64,000 nucleotides of DNA. Source: Clostridiales bacterium (GTDB lineage Bacteria > Bacillota > Clostridia > Oscillospirales > CAG-272). Each line of letters begins with the position of its first letter. The first letter of the stretch is position 1. The notes under the pieces are model-generated. The model saw nothing but the letters and a program-made list of their open reading frames with translations, had not been told where the DNA came from and did no database searches. A program made the translations under genes and the position numbers. This document shows, one piece after another, positions 24,497 to 33,194 of the stretch. The stretch is from positions 155,626-219,625 of the forward strand of contig QALR01000026.1 in the NCBI GenBank assembly GCA_003150035.1, given 5' to 3'.

Positions 24497-24521
24497 GAAA
24501 AAGCGGGATATCCGCTTTTTC
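24497..24521 (+). terminator. Terminator after the HD nucleotidase gene
   Basis: GAAAAAGCGG-GATA-TCCGCTTTTTC hairpin ending in a T-run. Confidence 0.85.
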
Positions 24522-24633
24522 TGTTTTGTATGAGGAAAGCCATCTTTCATTGTCCAAAACGGCATCGCCCGCATATGATAGGGTAGGATGTATAGCATCC
24601 GAATGACAGCATGAAAGGAAGCAACTGAAATAT

Positions 24634-25497
24634 ATGGCAACTCAAATCACCAATCAAGCAAACATTGCCTACAATTACGGAAATGCATCCGGCGTCGCGG
24701 TATCCAATATCGCAACGACAACACTCGTGGATCCGATCTCGGCAGACAAGAAATCCGTTAGCAGTACCTATCGGCTGGGAGAAACCGTCACATACGTGAT
24801 CTCCGTTCAAAATAACGGGAACACACCGCTTACGGGCATCACAGCGACGGATAATCTCGGCTCCTATACGACGGGGGCTTACACAACGGTGACACCCCTA
24901 ACCTATGCAAACAATGCCAGCCTTTATATCGGAGGCGTCTATGCCGGTCCCATTGCCGGAGTCACAGATGCCAACAGTGTGACATTCACCATTCCAACAC
25001 TCGCAGCGGGTGCCAATGCATTGATCATTTTCAATGCCACCGTTAACAATTTTGCTCCGCTCGCCGGAGGATCAACGATTGTGAATACGGTTATGATTTC
25101 CGGAACCGGTATATCGACACCGGTTATGGCATATAGCACAATTCTTGTTGAAAACTACGCAAATCTCTCCATTTTGAAGGAAATGAGTCCCAATCCGATC
25201 GCTGACGGCGACACGATTACCTATACCTTCACCATCCACAACTATGGCAATACACCGGCGACAGACGTTGTTCTGACCGACAGGTTTGATCCAGAACCGT
25301 CCTCCATCACTGTTATGGCAGACGGACAGGTCATTCCGTCCTCCAACTACATGTATACAGACGGTCTGCTGACGCTCCCTAGCGGCACGGGATATTCACT
25401 TACCGTTCCGGCGGCGAGCATATCGCAGAATCCAACAACGGGCGCCGTTACGGTATCTCCCGGTACGCTTGTCATTACGGTAAGCGGAACCATTTAA
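24634..25497 (+). CDS. DUF11-type repeat protein
   Basis: A 287-residue protein rich in Thr, Ser, Asn and Ala, with two DUF11-like beta-sandwich repeats. The first is at about 40-165 (GETVTYVISVQNNGNTPLTGI) and the second at about 180-287 (GDTITYTFTIHNYGNTPATDV). Such repeats build surface or extracellular proteins, yet there is no signal peptide, no sorting motif and no membrane helix. The ATG has AAAGGAAG about 12 bases upstream. It stands alone before a strong terminator. Export by a non-classical route or a release role is speculation. Confidence 0.75.
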   Translation: MATQITNQANIAYNYGNASGVAVSNIATTTLVDPISADKKSVSSTYRLGETVTYVISVQNNGNTPLTGITATDNLGSYTTGAYTTVTPLTYANNASLYIGGVYAGPIAGVTDANSVTFTIPTLAAGANALIIFNATVNNFAPLAGGSTIVNTVMISGTGISTPVMAYSTILVENYANLSILKEMSPNPIADGDTITYTFTIHNYGNTPATDVVLTDRFDPEPSSITVMADGQVIPSSNYMYTDGLLTLPSGTGYSLTVPAASISQNPTTGAVTVSPGTLVITVSGTI

Positions 25498-25545
25498 ATC
25501 TGTCACCTGAATTTATCCAACATTCCCGAATGGGTGGAATCCATG

Positions 25546-25588
25546 AAAACGGAATCGCATCTGGTTTTCAGATGCGATTCCGTTTTTT
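25546..25588 (+). terminator. Bidirectional terminator
   Basis: AAAACGGAATCGCATCTG pairs with its complement around a short loop and ends in six T. It separates convergent genes and can also stop the leftward uraA transcript. Confidence 0.88.
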
Positions 25589-25619
25589 ATATGATGTAAA
25601 AAATAACCCGCTATAGGTA

Positions 25620-27044
25620 CTACTGTGAATCAGAGTTGTCTTTCTCAGCGTTGCTTGCATCAGATGTATCCGCTGACGAACCCTCTCCCTCTAGTTTTTT
25701 GTTTCTGCTACACATGATGTTGACAAGGATACCGAGGATAAGCGCGGTGGCGATGCTCGTTATCGTGATCTTACCGAAGGTAAGAGCAAGTCCGCCAATG
25801 CCAAGAACCAAGATAGTCGATACCACAAATAGGTTGCGGTTGTCGCCAAGATCCACCTTCTGAATCATTTTCAAACCGGACACCGCGATAAAGCCGTATA
25901 GCGCGACGCAGACACCCCCCATAACACAGGACGGAATCGAATTAACGAATGCGACAAACGGAGAGAGGAAGGATATAAGAATCGCACCGATTGCCGCAGC
26001 GATAATGGTCAGCACGGAAGCGTTTCCGGTAATAGCAACGCATCCGACCGATTCCCCATAGGTCGTATTGGGACAGCCCCCGAAAAAGCCTCCTACCATG
26101 GAGCCGACACCGTCGCCAAGCAGGGTGCGGGAAAGTCCGGGATCCTCAAGCAGATCTCTCTCTATAATGGAGGAAATGTTTTTATGGTCTGCAATATGCT
26201 CTGCAAATACGACAAACGCGACCGGAACATAGGCAATGGCAATGGAGGCAATATAGCTTCCGGAAAGCTCGCCGAACGCGCCATAAGCGGAAAAGAATGT
26301 GAACTCCGGCACCTGCAAAAATGTGGAAAATGTGACGCTTCCGTCTTTCAGAAGCGAGCTGAATACACTAAAATCCACGACCTTGAGTGCATCGATATCC
26401 GCCGCAATCCCGATTACCGTAAAGACAGTAGCGACTGCGTAACCCGCGAGAATACCCATAATAAATGGGATGAGCTTCATCATTTTTTTACCGTATACCG
26501 AGCAAAGAATGGTGACAAAAAGCGTGACCACCCCGCAGAAAACGGCAATCAGAGTATTCCCGCCCGCATTGGCTTTCTGGATATCACTCACCGCATTTCC
26601 CGCAAGAGAAAGCCCGATGATGGAAACCGTGGGACCGATGACGACCGCCGGCATCAGGCGGTTGATCCATTTTACGCCGACAATTTTCACAACGATGGCG
26701 ATGGCAACATAGACAAGACCCGCGAAAATCGCTCCGATAATCAGTCCGAGATACCCAAGAGACATAGAGCTAGCTCCGGTAAACGCTGCCGCCATTGAGC
26801 CGAGAAAAGCGAAAGACGAGCCAAGAAATACCGGGCTTTTCGCTTTTGTGAACAGCACATACACCAAGGTGCCGGCGCCCGCGCCGAGCAGCGCCGCGGC
26901 GGGACTCATGTTGCTTCCGGTTTCATTATTTGTGATAACCGGAACGACAAGAGTGGCAGCCATGATAGCAAGCAGCTGCTGAATAGCAAATACGATAAGC
27001 CTTCCGAGTTTTGGCTTGTCCTTTACGTCATAGACAAGTTTCAT
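25620..27044 (-). CDS. uraA: Uracil permease (NCS2 family)
   Basis: Nucleobase:proton symporter of 474 residues with about 12-14 hydrophobic segments. The uracil-type signature is FAEHIADHKNISSI near residue 275, with the conserved Glu for nucleobase binding, and GGCPNTTYGESVG near 315. A hydrophilic Ser/Asp/Glu tail of about 25 residues ends the protein. The gene follows pyrR by 27 bases on the same strand, the classical arrangement in Firmicutes, so uptake should fall when UMP is high. Confidence 0.92.
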   Translation of the reverse strand: MKLVYDVKDKPKLGRLIVFAIQQLLAIMAATLVVPVITNNETGSNMSPAAALLGAGAGTLVYVLFTKAKSPVFLGSSFAFLGSMAAAFTGASSMSLGYLGLIIGAIFAGLVYVAIAIVVKIVGVKWINRLMPAVVIGPTVSIIGLSLAGNAVSDIQKANAGGNTLIAVFCGVVTLFVTILCSVYGKKMMKLIPFIMGILAGYAVATVFTVIGIAADIDALKVVDFSVFSSLLKDGSVTFSTFLQVPEFTFFSAYGAFGELSGSYIASIAIAYVPVAFVVFAEHIADHKNISSIIERDLLEDPGLSRTLLGDGVGSMVGGFFGGCPNTTYGESVGCVAITGNASVLTIIAAAIGAILISFLSPFVAFVNSIPSCVMGGVCVALYGFIAVSGLKMIQKVDLGDNRNLFVVSTILVLGIGGLALTFGKITITSIATALILGILVNIMCSRNKKLEGEGSSADTSDASNAEKDNSDSQ

Positions 27045-27071
27045 ATTGATTTTCCTCCGTAAAATTTTATA

Positions 27072-27632
27072 TCAAATGCTGTCGCATTCAACATTCAAGG
27101 TTTCATATAGATCGACGGCAAGCTCATCGTCACATGGTGAGATTAGAACGCGCACCACCTCGTTTTTCGCCGTCGGAATATTTTTCCCGACAAAATCCGC
27201 GCGGATCGGCAGCTCTCTGTGCCCGCGGTCGATAAGAACCGCCAGATACACCCGGGCGGGGCGGCCAAGCTTCATCACCGCCTCCAGTGCACACCGCGCT
27301 GTCCTTGCCGTATAGATGACGTCATCCACAAGAATGAGCACCTTGTCCTTTACAGAAAAAGGGACATCGGTATCGCCAATCTGCGCTTCCTCCGCAATAT
27401 CCGTCAAATCATCCCGGTAAAGCGTAATATCCAGCATACCGACAGGAGGAGAAAAGCCTTCGATGGCCTGAATCTTTTCCTGTAGCTTATAGGCAAGCGG
27501 AACGCCGCGCGTTTTTATCCCAATCAGGCAAAGACCCTCTACCCCATGGTTTTTTTCGACGATTTGATGGGCAATACGTGTCAGCGCGCGTTCTACCTCG
27601 TCGTCATGCATCAGCCTCGTTTTCCATTTCAT
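27072..27632 (-). CDS. pyrR: Bifunctional pyr operon regulator / uracil phosphoribosyltransferase
   Basis: PyrR of 186 residues, a type I phosphoribosyltransferase fold that binds pyr leader RNA when UMP is bound. The PRPP loop is VLILVDDVIYTARTARCALE near residues 99-118, and GIKTRGVPLA is near 45. The start is the ATG after AAGGGGGCG; a longer frame without a site is ignored. It is first gene of a leftward pyrR-uraA unit preceded by an attenuator-like leader. Confidence 0.93.
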   Translation of the reverse strand: MKWKTRLMHDDEVERALTRIAHQIVEKNHGVEGLCLIGIKTRGVPLAYKLQEKIQAIEGFSPPVGMLDITLYRDDLTDIAEEAQIGDTDVPFSVKDKVLILVDDVIYTARTARCALEAVMKLGRPARVYLAVLIDRGHRELPIRADFVGKNIPTAKNEVVRVLISPCDDELAVDLYETLNVECDSI

Positions 27633-27666
27633 ATCAAGCGCCCCCTTGCAGAGCCGGAACAACACA

Positions 27667-27699
27667 ATAAAAAAGGCTTTCTGCCTGAACAGAAAGCCT
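27667..27699 (-). terminator. pyrR leader attenuator
   Basis: On the minus strand AGGCTTTCTG and CAGAAAGCCT form a stem followed by TTTTTTATT, about 35 bases before the pyrR start and inside the leader. An upstream ATTTTGAT/ATCAAAAT pairing could act as the competing antiterminator. This fits PyrR-controlled attenuation, but I could not find an exact PyrR-binding loop. Confidence 0.65.
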
Positions 27700-27827
27700 C
27701 TGATTTTGATCGTTCATCTCCAAAAAACCCGGAATCAAAATCTTGACGGCAGCGCTGTACCGACTTAAAAATTTTATTCTATCCGTATAAGATGCCTTGA
27801 ATGGGAAGATCCTTTTCTACCCCGAAT

Positions 27828-27856
27828 AGAATAACACAAAAATCGATACTTTGCAA
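27828..27856 (-). promoter_or_regulatory. pyrR-uraA promoter
   Basis: TTGCAA and TATTCT on the minus strand, 17-base spacer. It leaves a leader of about 190 bases. Confidence 0.65.
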
Positions 27857-27875
27857 CGTTTTTTTAACAGTTTAT

Positions 27876-28937
27876 TCAAATTTTTAATGTCCAACCATAA
27901 GGATCCGGCAGCTTGCCCCACTGAATGCCGGTAAGCATATCATATAGCTTCTGTGTGGTCTCACCGATTTTTCCGCCGTTTACCGTGTAATCGGCGCCGG
28001 CATAGGAAAGCTGTCCAATCGGAGAGACAACAGCCGCCGTCCCGCATCCCCACGCCTCTTCAAGGCTTCCGGATTTTGCAGCGTCAATCAGCTCATCAAC
28101 AGAAAGCAATCTTTCTTCAACCGGGATCCCCATATCCTGCAAAAGACGAATACACGAGCTGCGCGTCACGCCGGGTAAAATCGAGCCGGTCAGGGCCGGT
28201 GTGATGACCACGCCGCCAATCTTGAACATGACGTTCATAGCGCCGACCTCCTCGACATATTTTCTCTCTACGCCGTCAAGCCACAGCACCTGAGAAAAAC
28301 CCTTTTGCTCGGCAATCTCTCCGGCGCGGTTGCTTGCAGCATAGTTACCTCCGCATTTGGCATAGCCGGTTCCGCCGCGCACCGCGCGCACATCTGCTGT
28401 TTCAATCATAATTTTCACTGGATTGATCCCCTCGGGATAATAGCTTCCGACAGGAGAAGCAATAACCACGTACATCGCGTTGCGAATGGAGTGAACACCC
28501 AAGGTTTCATCGTTGCCGATAAGAAACGGACGCAGATACAGTGAAGTTCCCTCTGCAAACGGCACCCAATCGCGCTCCATATCCACAAATCGGATAAGCG
28601 CCGAAAGCGCAAAATCTTCATCCAACTGCGGCAAGCGGATACGTTCTGCCGAGCGGTTCAGCCGCTTAAAATTCTCGGTCGGACGGAAAAGCTGCACGCC
28701 ACCATCCGGTGTGCGGTAGGCCTTGAGTCCTTCAAAGACCTCTGCCCCATAATGAAATACCGTCGATGCAGGACTGAGAGAAAGGTTGCCGAACGGAACA
28801 ATTCTTGCGTCATGCCATCCTTTCTCCGGAGAATATTCCATCACAAACATGTGATCGGTAAAATACTTTCCGAACCCGAGGACATCGGCATTCGGCTTTT
28901 CCTTTGGAGCAGCTGTTTTTTCAATTCTGATTTCCAT
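27876..28937 (-). CDS. ilvE: Branched-chain amino-acid aminotransferase
   Basis: PLP-dependent class IV aminotransferase of 353 residues, the long BCAT2-like form. The catalytic Lys lies in ERKYVEEVGAMNVMF near residue 200. GTGYAKCGGNYAAS near 175 and the C-terminal GTAAVVSPIGQL phosphate-binding segment are also present. It interconverts Val, Leu and Ile with their keto acids using glutamate. A GGGGGAGGG site precedes the ATG and a perfect consensus promoter lies upstream. The next gene downstream, pyrR, has its own promoter. Confidence 0.94.
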   Translation of the reverse strand: MEIRIEKTAAPKEKPNADVLGFGKYFTDHMFVMEYSPEKGWHDARIVPFGNLSLSPASTVFHYGAEVFEGLKAYRTPDGGVQLFRPTENFKRLNRSAERIRLPQLDEDFALSALIRFVDMERDWVPFAEGTSLYLRPFLIGNDETLGVHSIRNAMYVVIASPVGSYYPEGINPVKIMIETADVRAVRGGTGYAKCGGNYAASNRAGEIAEQKGFSQVLWLDGVERKYVEEVGAMNVMFKIGGVVITPALTGSILPGVTRSSCIRLLQDMGIPVEERLLSVDELIDAAKSGSLEEAWGCGTAAVVSPIGQLSYAGADYTVNGGKIGETTQKLYDMLTGIQWGKLPDPYGWTLKI

Positions 28938-29012
28938 ATACCCTCCCCCTGCTAGCTTTGCGGGATTGCCCGTTCTGCGGCAGCCTTGTTATTTTTTTTC
29001 ATATCATGCAGT

Positions 29013-29041
29013 ATTATATCGTCGCCATAGAATTTTGTCAA
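29013..29041 (-). promoter_or_regulatory. ilvE promoter
   Basis: TTGACA and TATAAT on the minus strand, exact consensus, 17-base spacer, with a leader of about 70 bases. Confidence 0.85.
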
Positions 29042-29181
29042 GCAAAAACGGTAGTCAACATACATCGCCGTCAGTTGCCGTGAAAATGCAAGAAGCAGCC
29101 TCTGGGATTTCACGAATCCTCATTGGGAAATGCCGTGCTTGACTCACGCCGAAAGCGCCCTGTTCCACTGTGCCGTAATTT

Positions 29182-29802
29182 TCAGCGGATAAAATTCGTC
29201 CTGACTCTCGGCTCATACGTCGGATACGGCACCCCCGCCTGCTTTCCGGCCTCGATACAGTGCAGGAGCCATGTCATGTTTTCGGCAAGCGTGCGCACCG
29301 TCTGAAGTCCCTCTAAATCCTGTTTGACCTCCTCCGGCGTATTCCCATGTACCTGATTCCAATATTGCGAGCTCACAACCGGCATATTGGTCATCATAAA
29401 ATATTTGTTGAGAATCTCAAACGCCGCTGAAGCACCGCCGCGCCGACAGGACACCACAGCAGCAGCCGGTTTTCCCGCCATCTTGCCCCCGCCCGCATAA
29501 AACAGACGGTCAAGAAACGCGGTCACCTGCCCGGAAACACCCGCAAAGTAAACCGGCGATCCTACGATCATGCCGTCAATTTCATCCAACTTGGCGATGA
29601 CCTCGTTGACCTTATCGTCTACAAAGCAGCGTCCCGTCTTCCGACATGAGCCGCAGGCAATACAGCCCGCAACCGGCTTTTTGCCGAGGTAGACAATCTC
29701 CGTATCAATGCCGTTTTTGGCAAAAACATCCGCCGCTTCGCAAAGCGCCGTATAGGTGCATCCTTTTTCATTTGGGCTCCCGTTAATCAGCAAAACTTTC
29801 AT
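29182..29802 (-). CDS. Flavodoxin-fold NADPH-dependent FMN reductase / iron-sulfur flavoprotein
   Basis: Flavodoxin-like protein of 206 residues beginning MKVLLINGSPNEKGCTYTAL, the FMN phosphate loop. The CIACGSCRKTGRC cluster near residues 47-59 resembles the cysteine motif of iron-sulfur flavoproteins from anaerobes. GSPVYFAGVSGQVTAFLDRLF is the second flavin loop. The start is the ATG after AGGAGG. The XRE gene ends just upstream on the same strand. The redox partner is unknown. Confidence 0.85.
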   Translation of the reverse strand: MKVLLINGSPNEKGCTYTALCEAADVFAKNGIDTEIVYLGKKPVAGCIACGSCRKTGRCFVDDKVNEVIAKLDEIDGMIVGSPVYFAGVSGQVTAFLDRLFYAGGGKMAGKPAAAVVSCRRGGASAAFEILNKYFMMTNMPVVSSQYWNQVHGNTPEEVKQDLEGLQTVRTLAENMTWLLHCIEAGKQAGVPYPTYEPRVRTNFIR

Positions 29803-29861
29803 ATCTGTTCCTCCTGTAATTCCATCATATAATATCAGTATATTACAATCCGGCAAAAAAA

Positions 29862-30095
29862 TCAACGGGGTAAATCCAAGCGATAGGATCTCGGCTTGTC
29901 GGTAAGTCCGATTAGATAGTCGGCGGACAAATCGTAAAACTCACATAAAAGGATAAGATCCTCGATTTTCAGCTCCGCTCTTCCCGTCTCGATATGATTG
30001 TAGCCCTGTTGGGATTTATGAAGAATTCTCCCGATCTGTGTCTGGGTGTAATCCCTATCTTCCCTGACACTTCTGATTCTGGTGCGGTAATCCAT
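29862..30095 (-). CDS. XRE-family repressor
   Basis: A 77-residue single-domain Cro/CI-type regulator. The helix-turn-helix is in DYTQTQIGRILHKSQQGYNHIETGR, followed by LCEFYDLSADYLIGLTDKPR. It lies upstream of the flavoprotein gene on the same strand and is divergent from a short membrane-protein gene. Two near-identical palindromes in the shared promoter region (30130-30169) are likely its operators. That would make it an autoregulated local repressor. Confidence 0.88.
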   Translation of the reverse strand: MDYRTRIRSVREDRDYTQTQIGRILHKSQQGYNHIETGRAELKIEDLILLCEFYDLSADYLIGLTDKPRSYRLDLPR

Positions 30096-30129
30096 ATTGG
30101 CTGCCCCCTTTCTGAAGAAATGGTATCAT

Positions 30130-30169
30130 ACTCAAATATTGAGTATTGATAAAAACTCAATATTTGAGT
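30130..30169. promoter_or_regulatory. Twin operator palindromes
   Basis: ACTCAA-ATA-TTGAGT (30130-30144) and ACTCAA-TAT-TTGAGT (30155-30169) are each palindromic, are reverse complements of each other, and have centres 25 bases apart. They cover the space between the divergent XRE and membrane-protein genes. Confidence 0.75.
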
Positions 30170-30174
30170 AAAAT
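30146..30174 (+). promoter_or_regulatory. Rightward promoter with operator in the spacer
   Basis: TTGATA and TAAAAT with a 17-base spacer. The second palindrome fills the spacer, so a bound repressor would block polymerase. Confidence 0.55.
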
Positions 30175-30207
30175 GAAAAGGAATTTTGGCAGAAAGGAGC
30201 GGCAACG

Positions 30208-30618
30208 ATGAAACACCCGCGAATCCACCGAATACCAACCGGATGTCGAGGCCTATGCCGCCCGACAAGCCGTAGAAAATCCAAAGACACAGAGACTCGC
30301 ATACGCCGGATTTGCAATTTTATGCTTGGCAGCATCGGAACGGTCGCCTGTGCGCTGCTTGTCTGCATTTCCTTTTTCATAACCAGCCTCGGAGAGCTTT
30401 TGCTATGGATTGCCACCATTCTCGCTGCCGCAGGTGTCCTTTTTTTTTGCCTCATTCTTATCAAGCAGTATGCAGCCGCCATAGAAAGAAACCCATTTTC
30501 CTCCACTTCCGAGAAAAAACACCGTTACAGGCATCCGCGGCGGCGAGTGTGTAAAAGACAAGGGAAAAGAGGCATTGTGAACCCTTCTCTCAAAAGAAAA
30601 TGCTGTCATAGAAAATAA
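30208..30618 (+). pseudogene. Short membrane-protein gene, probably frameshifted
   Basis: AGAAAGGAGC precedes an ATG. The continuous frame gives 136 residues with two hydrophobic stretches (GSIGTVACALLVCISFF and LLLWIATILAAAGVLFF). Its first 30 codons read as Arg-rich noise, whereas the +1 frame there gives EYQPDVEAYAARQAVENPK followed by TQRLAYAGFAILCL, much more protein-like. Near the end, after a six-A run, another frame reads NTVTGIRGGECVKDKGKEAL and stops at 30580. This suggests small insertions/deletions in an originally longer membrane protein, or sequencing errors. It is divergent from the XRE repressor and shares its operators. Confidence 0.45.
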
Positions 30619-30642
30619 AAAGAGGAGCTGCTGCTCCTCTTT
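30611..30642 (-). terminator. spoIVA terminator
   Basis: AAAGAGGAGC and GCTCCTCTTT form a 10-bp stem. On the minus strand TTTATTTTC follows, just past the spoIVA stop. Confidence 0.85.
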
Positions 30643-30649
30643 CCCCATT

Positions 30650-32128
30650 TTATAGGATAATGCAGATAAGTCCGCCGCTGCCTTCGTTGATAATGCGCTG
30701 AAGCGTTTCCGAAAGCTTTGCGCGTGCGTCATCCGGCATATGCGCAAGTTTGTTGTGAAGCCCCTCGTTCATCAACTCATAAAGGGACTTGCCGAACATA
30801 TTGGTATCCCATATTTTCCTCGGATCCGTCTCAAATTCGCGTAGCAGAAAGCCGATTAGCTCCTCTGACTGCTGCTCTGTACCGACAATGGGGGAAACCT
30901 CTGCCGTAATGTCCGCTTTGATCATATGGATGCTCGGCGCGGAGGCACGCAGCTTCACGCCGTAACTGCCCGCCTGCTTGACCATTTGCGGCTCCTCCAG
31001 TGTCAAATCATACAGATCCGGCATGACGATTCCATATCCCGTTTCTTCCACCTCGTCGAGCGCCGTCTTGACCTTATCATACTGCTTTTTGATGTCGGCC
31101 AGCTCAACAAGCTGTTTCATAAGTGCCTCGTCTCCATCAATTTCAAGACCGGTCAGCTCTCCGATAAGCCGGTAGAACAGCCCATCAGCGAGTTCCATAT
31201 GAATCTTTGCGCAGCCGCAGCCAAGATCGATTTTATCGATCCGCACCTCTTTGATATACTCGTTTTCACTTGCCTTCTCAAAACATTTGGCAATATCGCC
31301 TGTTCTCGTTACATTTGCGGCACATTCTGAAATAGTATCGAATACCGAGCGGTGAATGGGATGCGTGCCGTCAAGCGCGTTCATATAATCCGGCAAATTC
31401 ACAGAGATTTCTGTGACTGGGAACTCCAAGAGCACAAGCTCGAGAATATGACGGATATCATCTTTGTTTAGTTCGAGACAATTCACAAGAGCCACAGGCG
31501 CATTGTAACGCTCCTCCAAGAAAAGCGCCAAAGATACCGCTTCCTCGCTTTCGGGACGTGCAGAATTGAGCACGATCACAAAAGGCTTGTTGATGGCGTG
31601 CAGTTCAGACGCAATGCGCGCTTCGCTGTCCACATAGTTCTCACGCGAAAGCTCACCGAAGCTGCCATCGCAGGTGACAAGCACCCCAATGGTAGAATGA
31701 TCGGTTATCACCTTCTGCGTGCCGATCTCCGCCGCCTTGTCAAACGGCATGGCCTCGTCTGACCACGGCGTCATCACCATACGCGGTTTATCGCCTTCGA
31801 AATTTCCAAGCGCTTCGGGAACAATGTACCCAACACAGTCAATCATCTTGACGGAAAGCGTCGCACCGCCGTCCAGCGTGACCTCCACCGCCTCGTCGGG
31901 AATGAACTTCGGCTCCGTCGTCATCACGGTCTTGCCTGCCGCTGACTGCGGCATTTCATCCTTCGCCCGCTGTCTGTCGTATTCGTTCTTGATATTAGGA
32001 ATTACAAGCGTTTCCATAAACTTCTTGATAAACGTCGATTTTCCCGTCCGGACCGGTCCCACGACGCCGATATAGATATCTCCGCCTGTGCGCGCCGCAA
32101 TATCCTTATAAATATTGGTGTTTGCCAT
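30650..32128 (-). CDS. spoIVA: Stage IV sporulation protein A
   Basis: ATPase that polymerises on the forespore surface as the basement layer of the spore coat; 492 residues, the expected length. The Walker A loop GPVRTGKST is at residues 24-32 after the typical start MANTNIYKDIAARTGGDIYIG. The central STIGVLVTCDGSFGEL and IVLNSARPESEEA segments match the TRAFAC-like nucleotide fold of SpoIVA. The protein ends SGGLICIIL, the conserved C-terminal membrane-surface anchor. It is transcribed alone, with GGAGG before the ATG. Sporulation sigma-E control is expected, but I could not fix a promoter. Confidence 0.97.
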   Translation of the reverse strand: MANTNIYKDIAARTGGDIYIGVVGPVRTGKSTFIKKFMETLVIPNIKNEYDRQRAKDEMPQSAAGKTVMTTEPKFIPDEAVEVTLDGGATLSVKMIDCVGYIVPEALGNFEGDKPRMVMTPWSDEAMPFDKAAEIGTQKVITDHSTIGVLVTCDGSFGELSRENYVDSEARIASELHAINKPFVIVLNSARPESEEAVSLALFLEERYNAPVALVNCLELNKDDIRHILELVLLEFPVTEISVNLPDYMNALDGTHPIHRSVFDTISECAANVTRTGDIAKCFEKASENEYIKEVRIDKIDLGCGCAKIHMELADGLFYRLIGELTGLEIDGDEALMKQLVELADIKKQYDKVKTALDEVEETGYGIVMPDLYDLTLEEPQMVKQAGSYGVKLRASAPSIHMIKADITAEVSPIVGTEQQSEELIGFLLREFETDPRKIWDTNMFGKSLYELMNEGLHNKLAHMPDDARAKLSETLQRIINEGSGGLICIIL

Positions 32129-32274
32129 ATTCCCCTCCGCATTTATACATGATTTAGTTTGCTATATGCTTATGCGGCTCGTTCGGGTTTTATGACAGAG
32201 CGCGGACATTCTCTTCCTCCGCTTTTTTTATTTGCACCGACAGTAAGATTTCCGCCTTCCATAAGAGGAGAAAA

Positions 32275-32305
32275 CAATAAAAAAAGGCATCCGCAAAAGG
32301 ATGCC
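32275..32305 (-). terminator. folD terminator
   Basis: GGCATCC pairs with GGATGCC around GCAAAA. On the minus strand a run of T follows. Confidence 0.85.
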
Positions 32306-32330
32306 CAAAAGTATTTTACTGATGAAAGAA

Positions 32331-33194
32331 TTAAGTGTGTTTCCTCTTTTCCTCTGCAAGCGCGGCGGCGGTCACGGTGTTTTTCAGCAGCATCGTAATG
32401 GTCATCGGCCCGACGCCCCCCGGCACCGGTGTAAGATAACCCGCCACCTCGAAAACGCCGTGAAAATCGACATCCCCCGCGAGCTTACCGTCCGGCAGAC
32501 GGTTCATGCCGACGTCAATGACGGCAGCACCCGGCTTTATCATATCCGCCGTAATAAAGTTCGCCTTGCCAATTGCCACAACAAGAATATCCGCCTCGCG
32601 GCAAATCTCGGCAAGATTTTTTGTGCGGGAATGGCAAATGGTCACAGTGGCATTGGCATGCAGAAGCAGCATGGCCTGCGGCTTTCCCACAATATTGCTC
32701 CTGCCGACAACGACCGCCCGCTTTCCTTCTATTTCGATGCCGGAGCGCTTCAAAAGCTCCATAACGCCGGCGGGCGTACACGGAAGGAACCGATAGTTTC
32801 CAATCATGATTTTCCCGACGTTGACCTCGCTGAAAGCATCCACATCCTTATTCGGCGAAATGGCAGCAATGACGGCGCTCTCGTCAATATGACGCGGCAG
32901 AGGAAGCTGAACAAGAATCCCATGAATATCCGCCCTGCTGTTCAGCTTTGCAATCTGAGAAAGGAGCTGCGCCTCGCTGGTTTGCTCCGGCAACCGAATA
33001 ATTTCGGAATAAATGCCGACCTCCTCGCAGGCACGTCCCTTATTGCGTACATAAATCTGAGAGGCAGGGTCTTCCCCGACAATGATAACGGCAAGGCCGG
33101 GCGTCGTTCCCTCTTCCTTCATACGCCGCACATCCTGCGCGATCTCCTGTCTTAGCTCCATCGATATTTTTTTCCCGTCAATGATTTGCGCCAT
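32331..33194 (-). CDS. folD: Methylenetetrahydrofolate dehydrogenase/cyclohydrolase
   Basis: Bifunctional one-carbon enzyme, 287 residues, converting methylene-THF to formyl-THF. Catalytic Tyr48 and Lys52 lie in QIYVRNKGRACEE. The NADP-binding loop is VVVGRSNIVGKPQAMLLL near residue 160, and PVPGGVGPMTITMLLKNT closes the family signature. Its start overlaps the last 17 bases of lgt, so it is coupled to the preceding gene. A terminator follows. Confidence 0.96.
   Translation of the reverse strand: MAQIIDGKKISMELRQEIAQDVRRMKEEGTTPGLAVIIVGEDPASQIYVRNKGRACEEVGIYSEIIRLPEQTSEAQLLSQIAKLNSRADIHGILVQLPLPRHIDESAVIAAISPNKDVDAFSEVNVGKIMIGNYRFLPCTPAGVMELLKRSGIEIEGKRAVVVGRSNIVGKPQAMLLLHANATVTICHSRTKNLAEICREADILVVAIGKANFITADMIKPGAAVIDVGMNRLPDGKLAGDVDFHGVFEVAGYLTPVPGGVGPMTITMLLKNTVTAAALAEEKRKHT

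Noticed and set aside
32129..32270. Sigma-E-like promoter for spoIVA
   Set aside because: A GCATATA and a CATGTATA occur, but the spacing does not match the sigma-E consensus.
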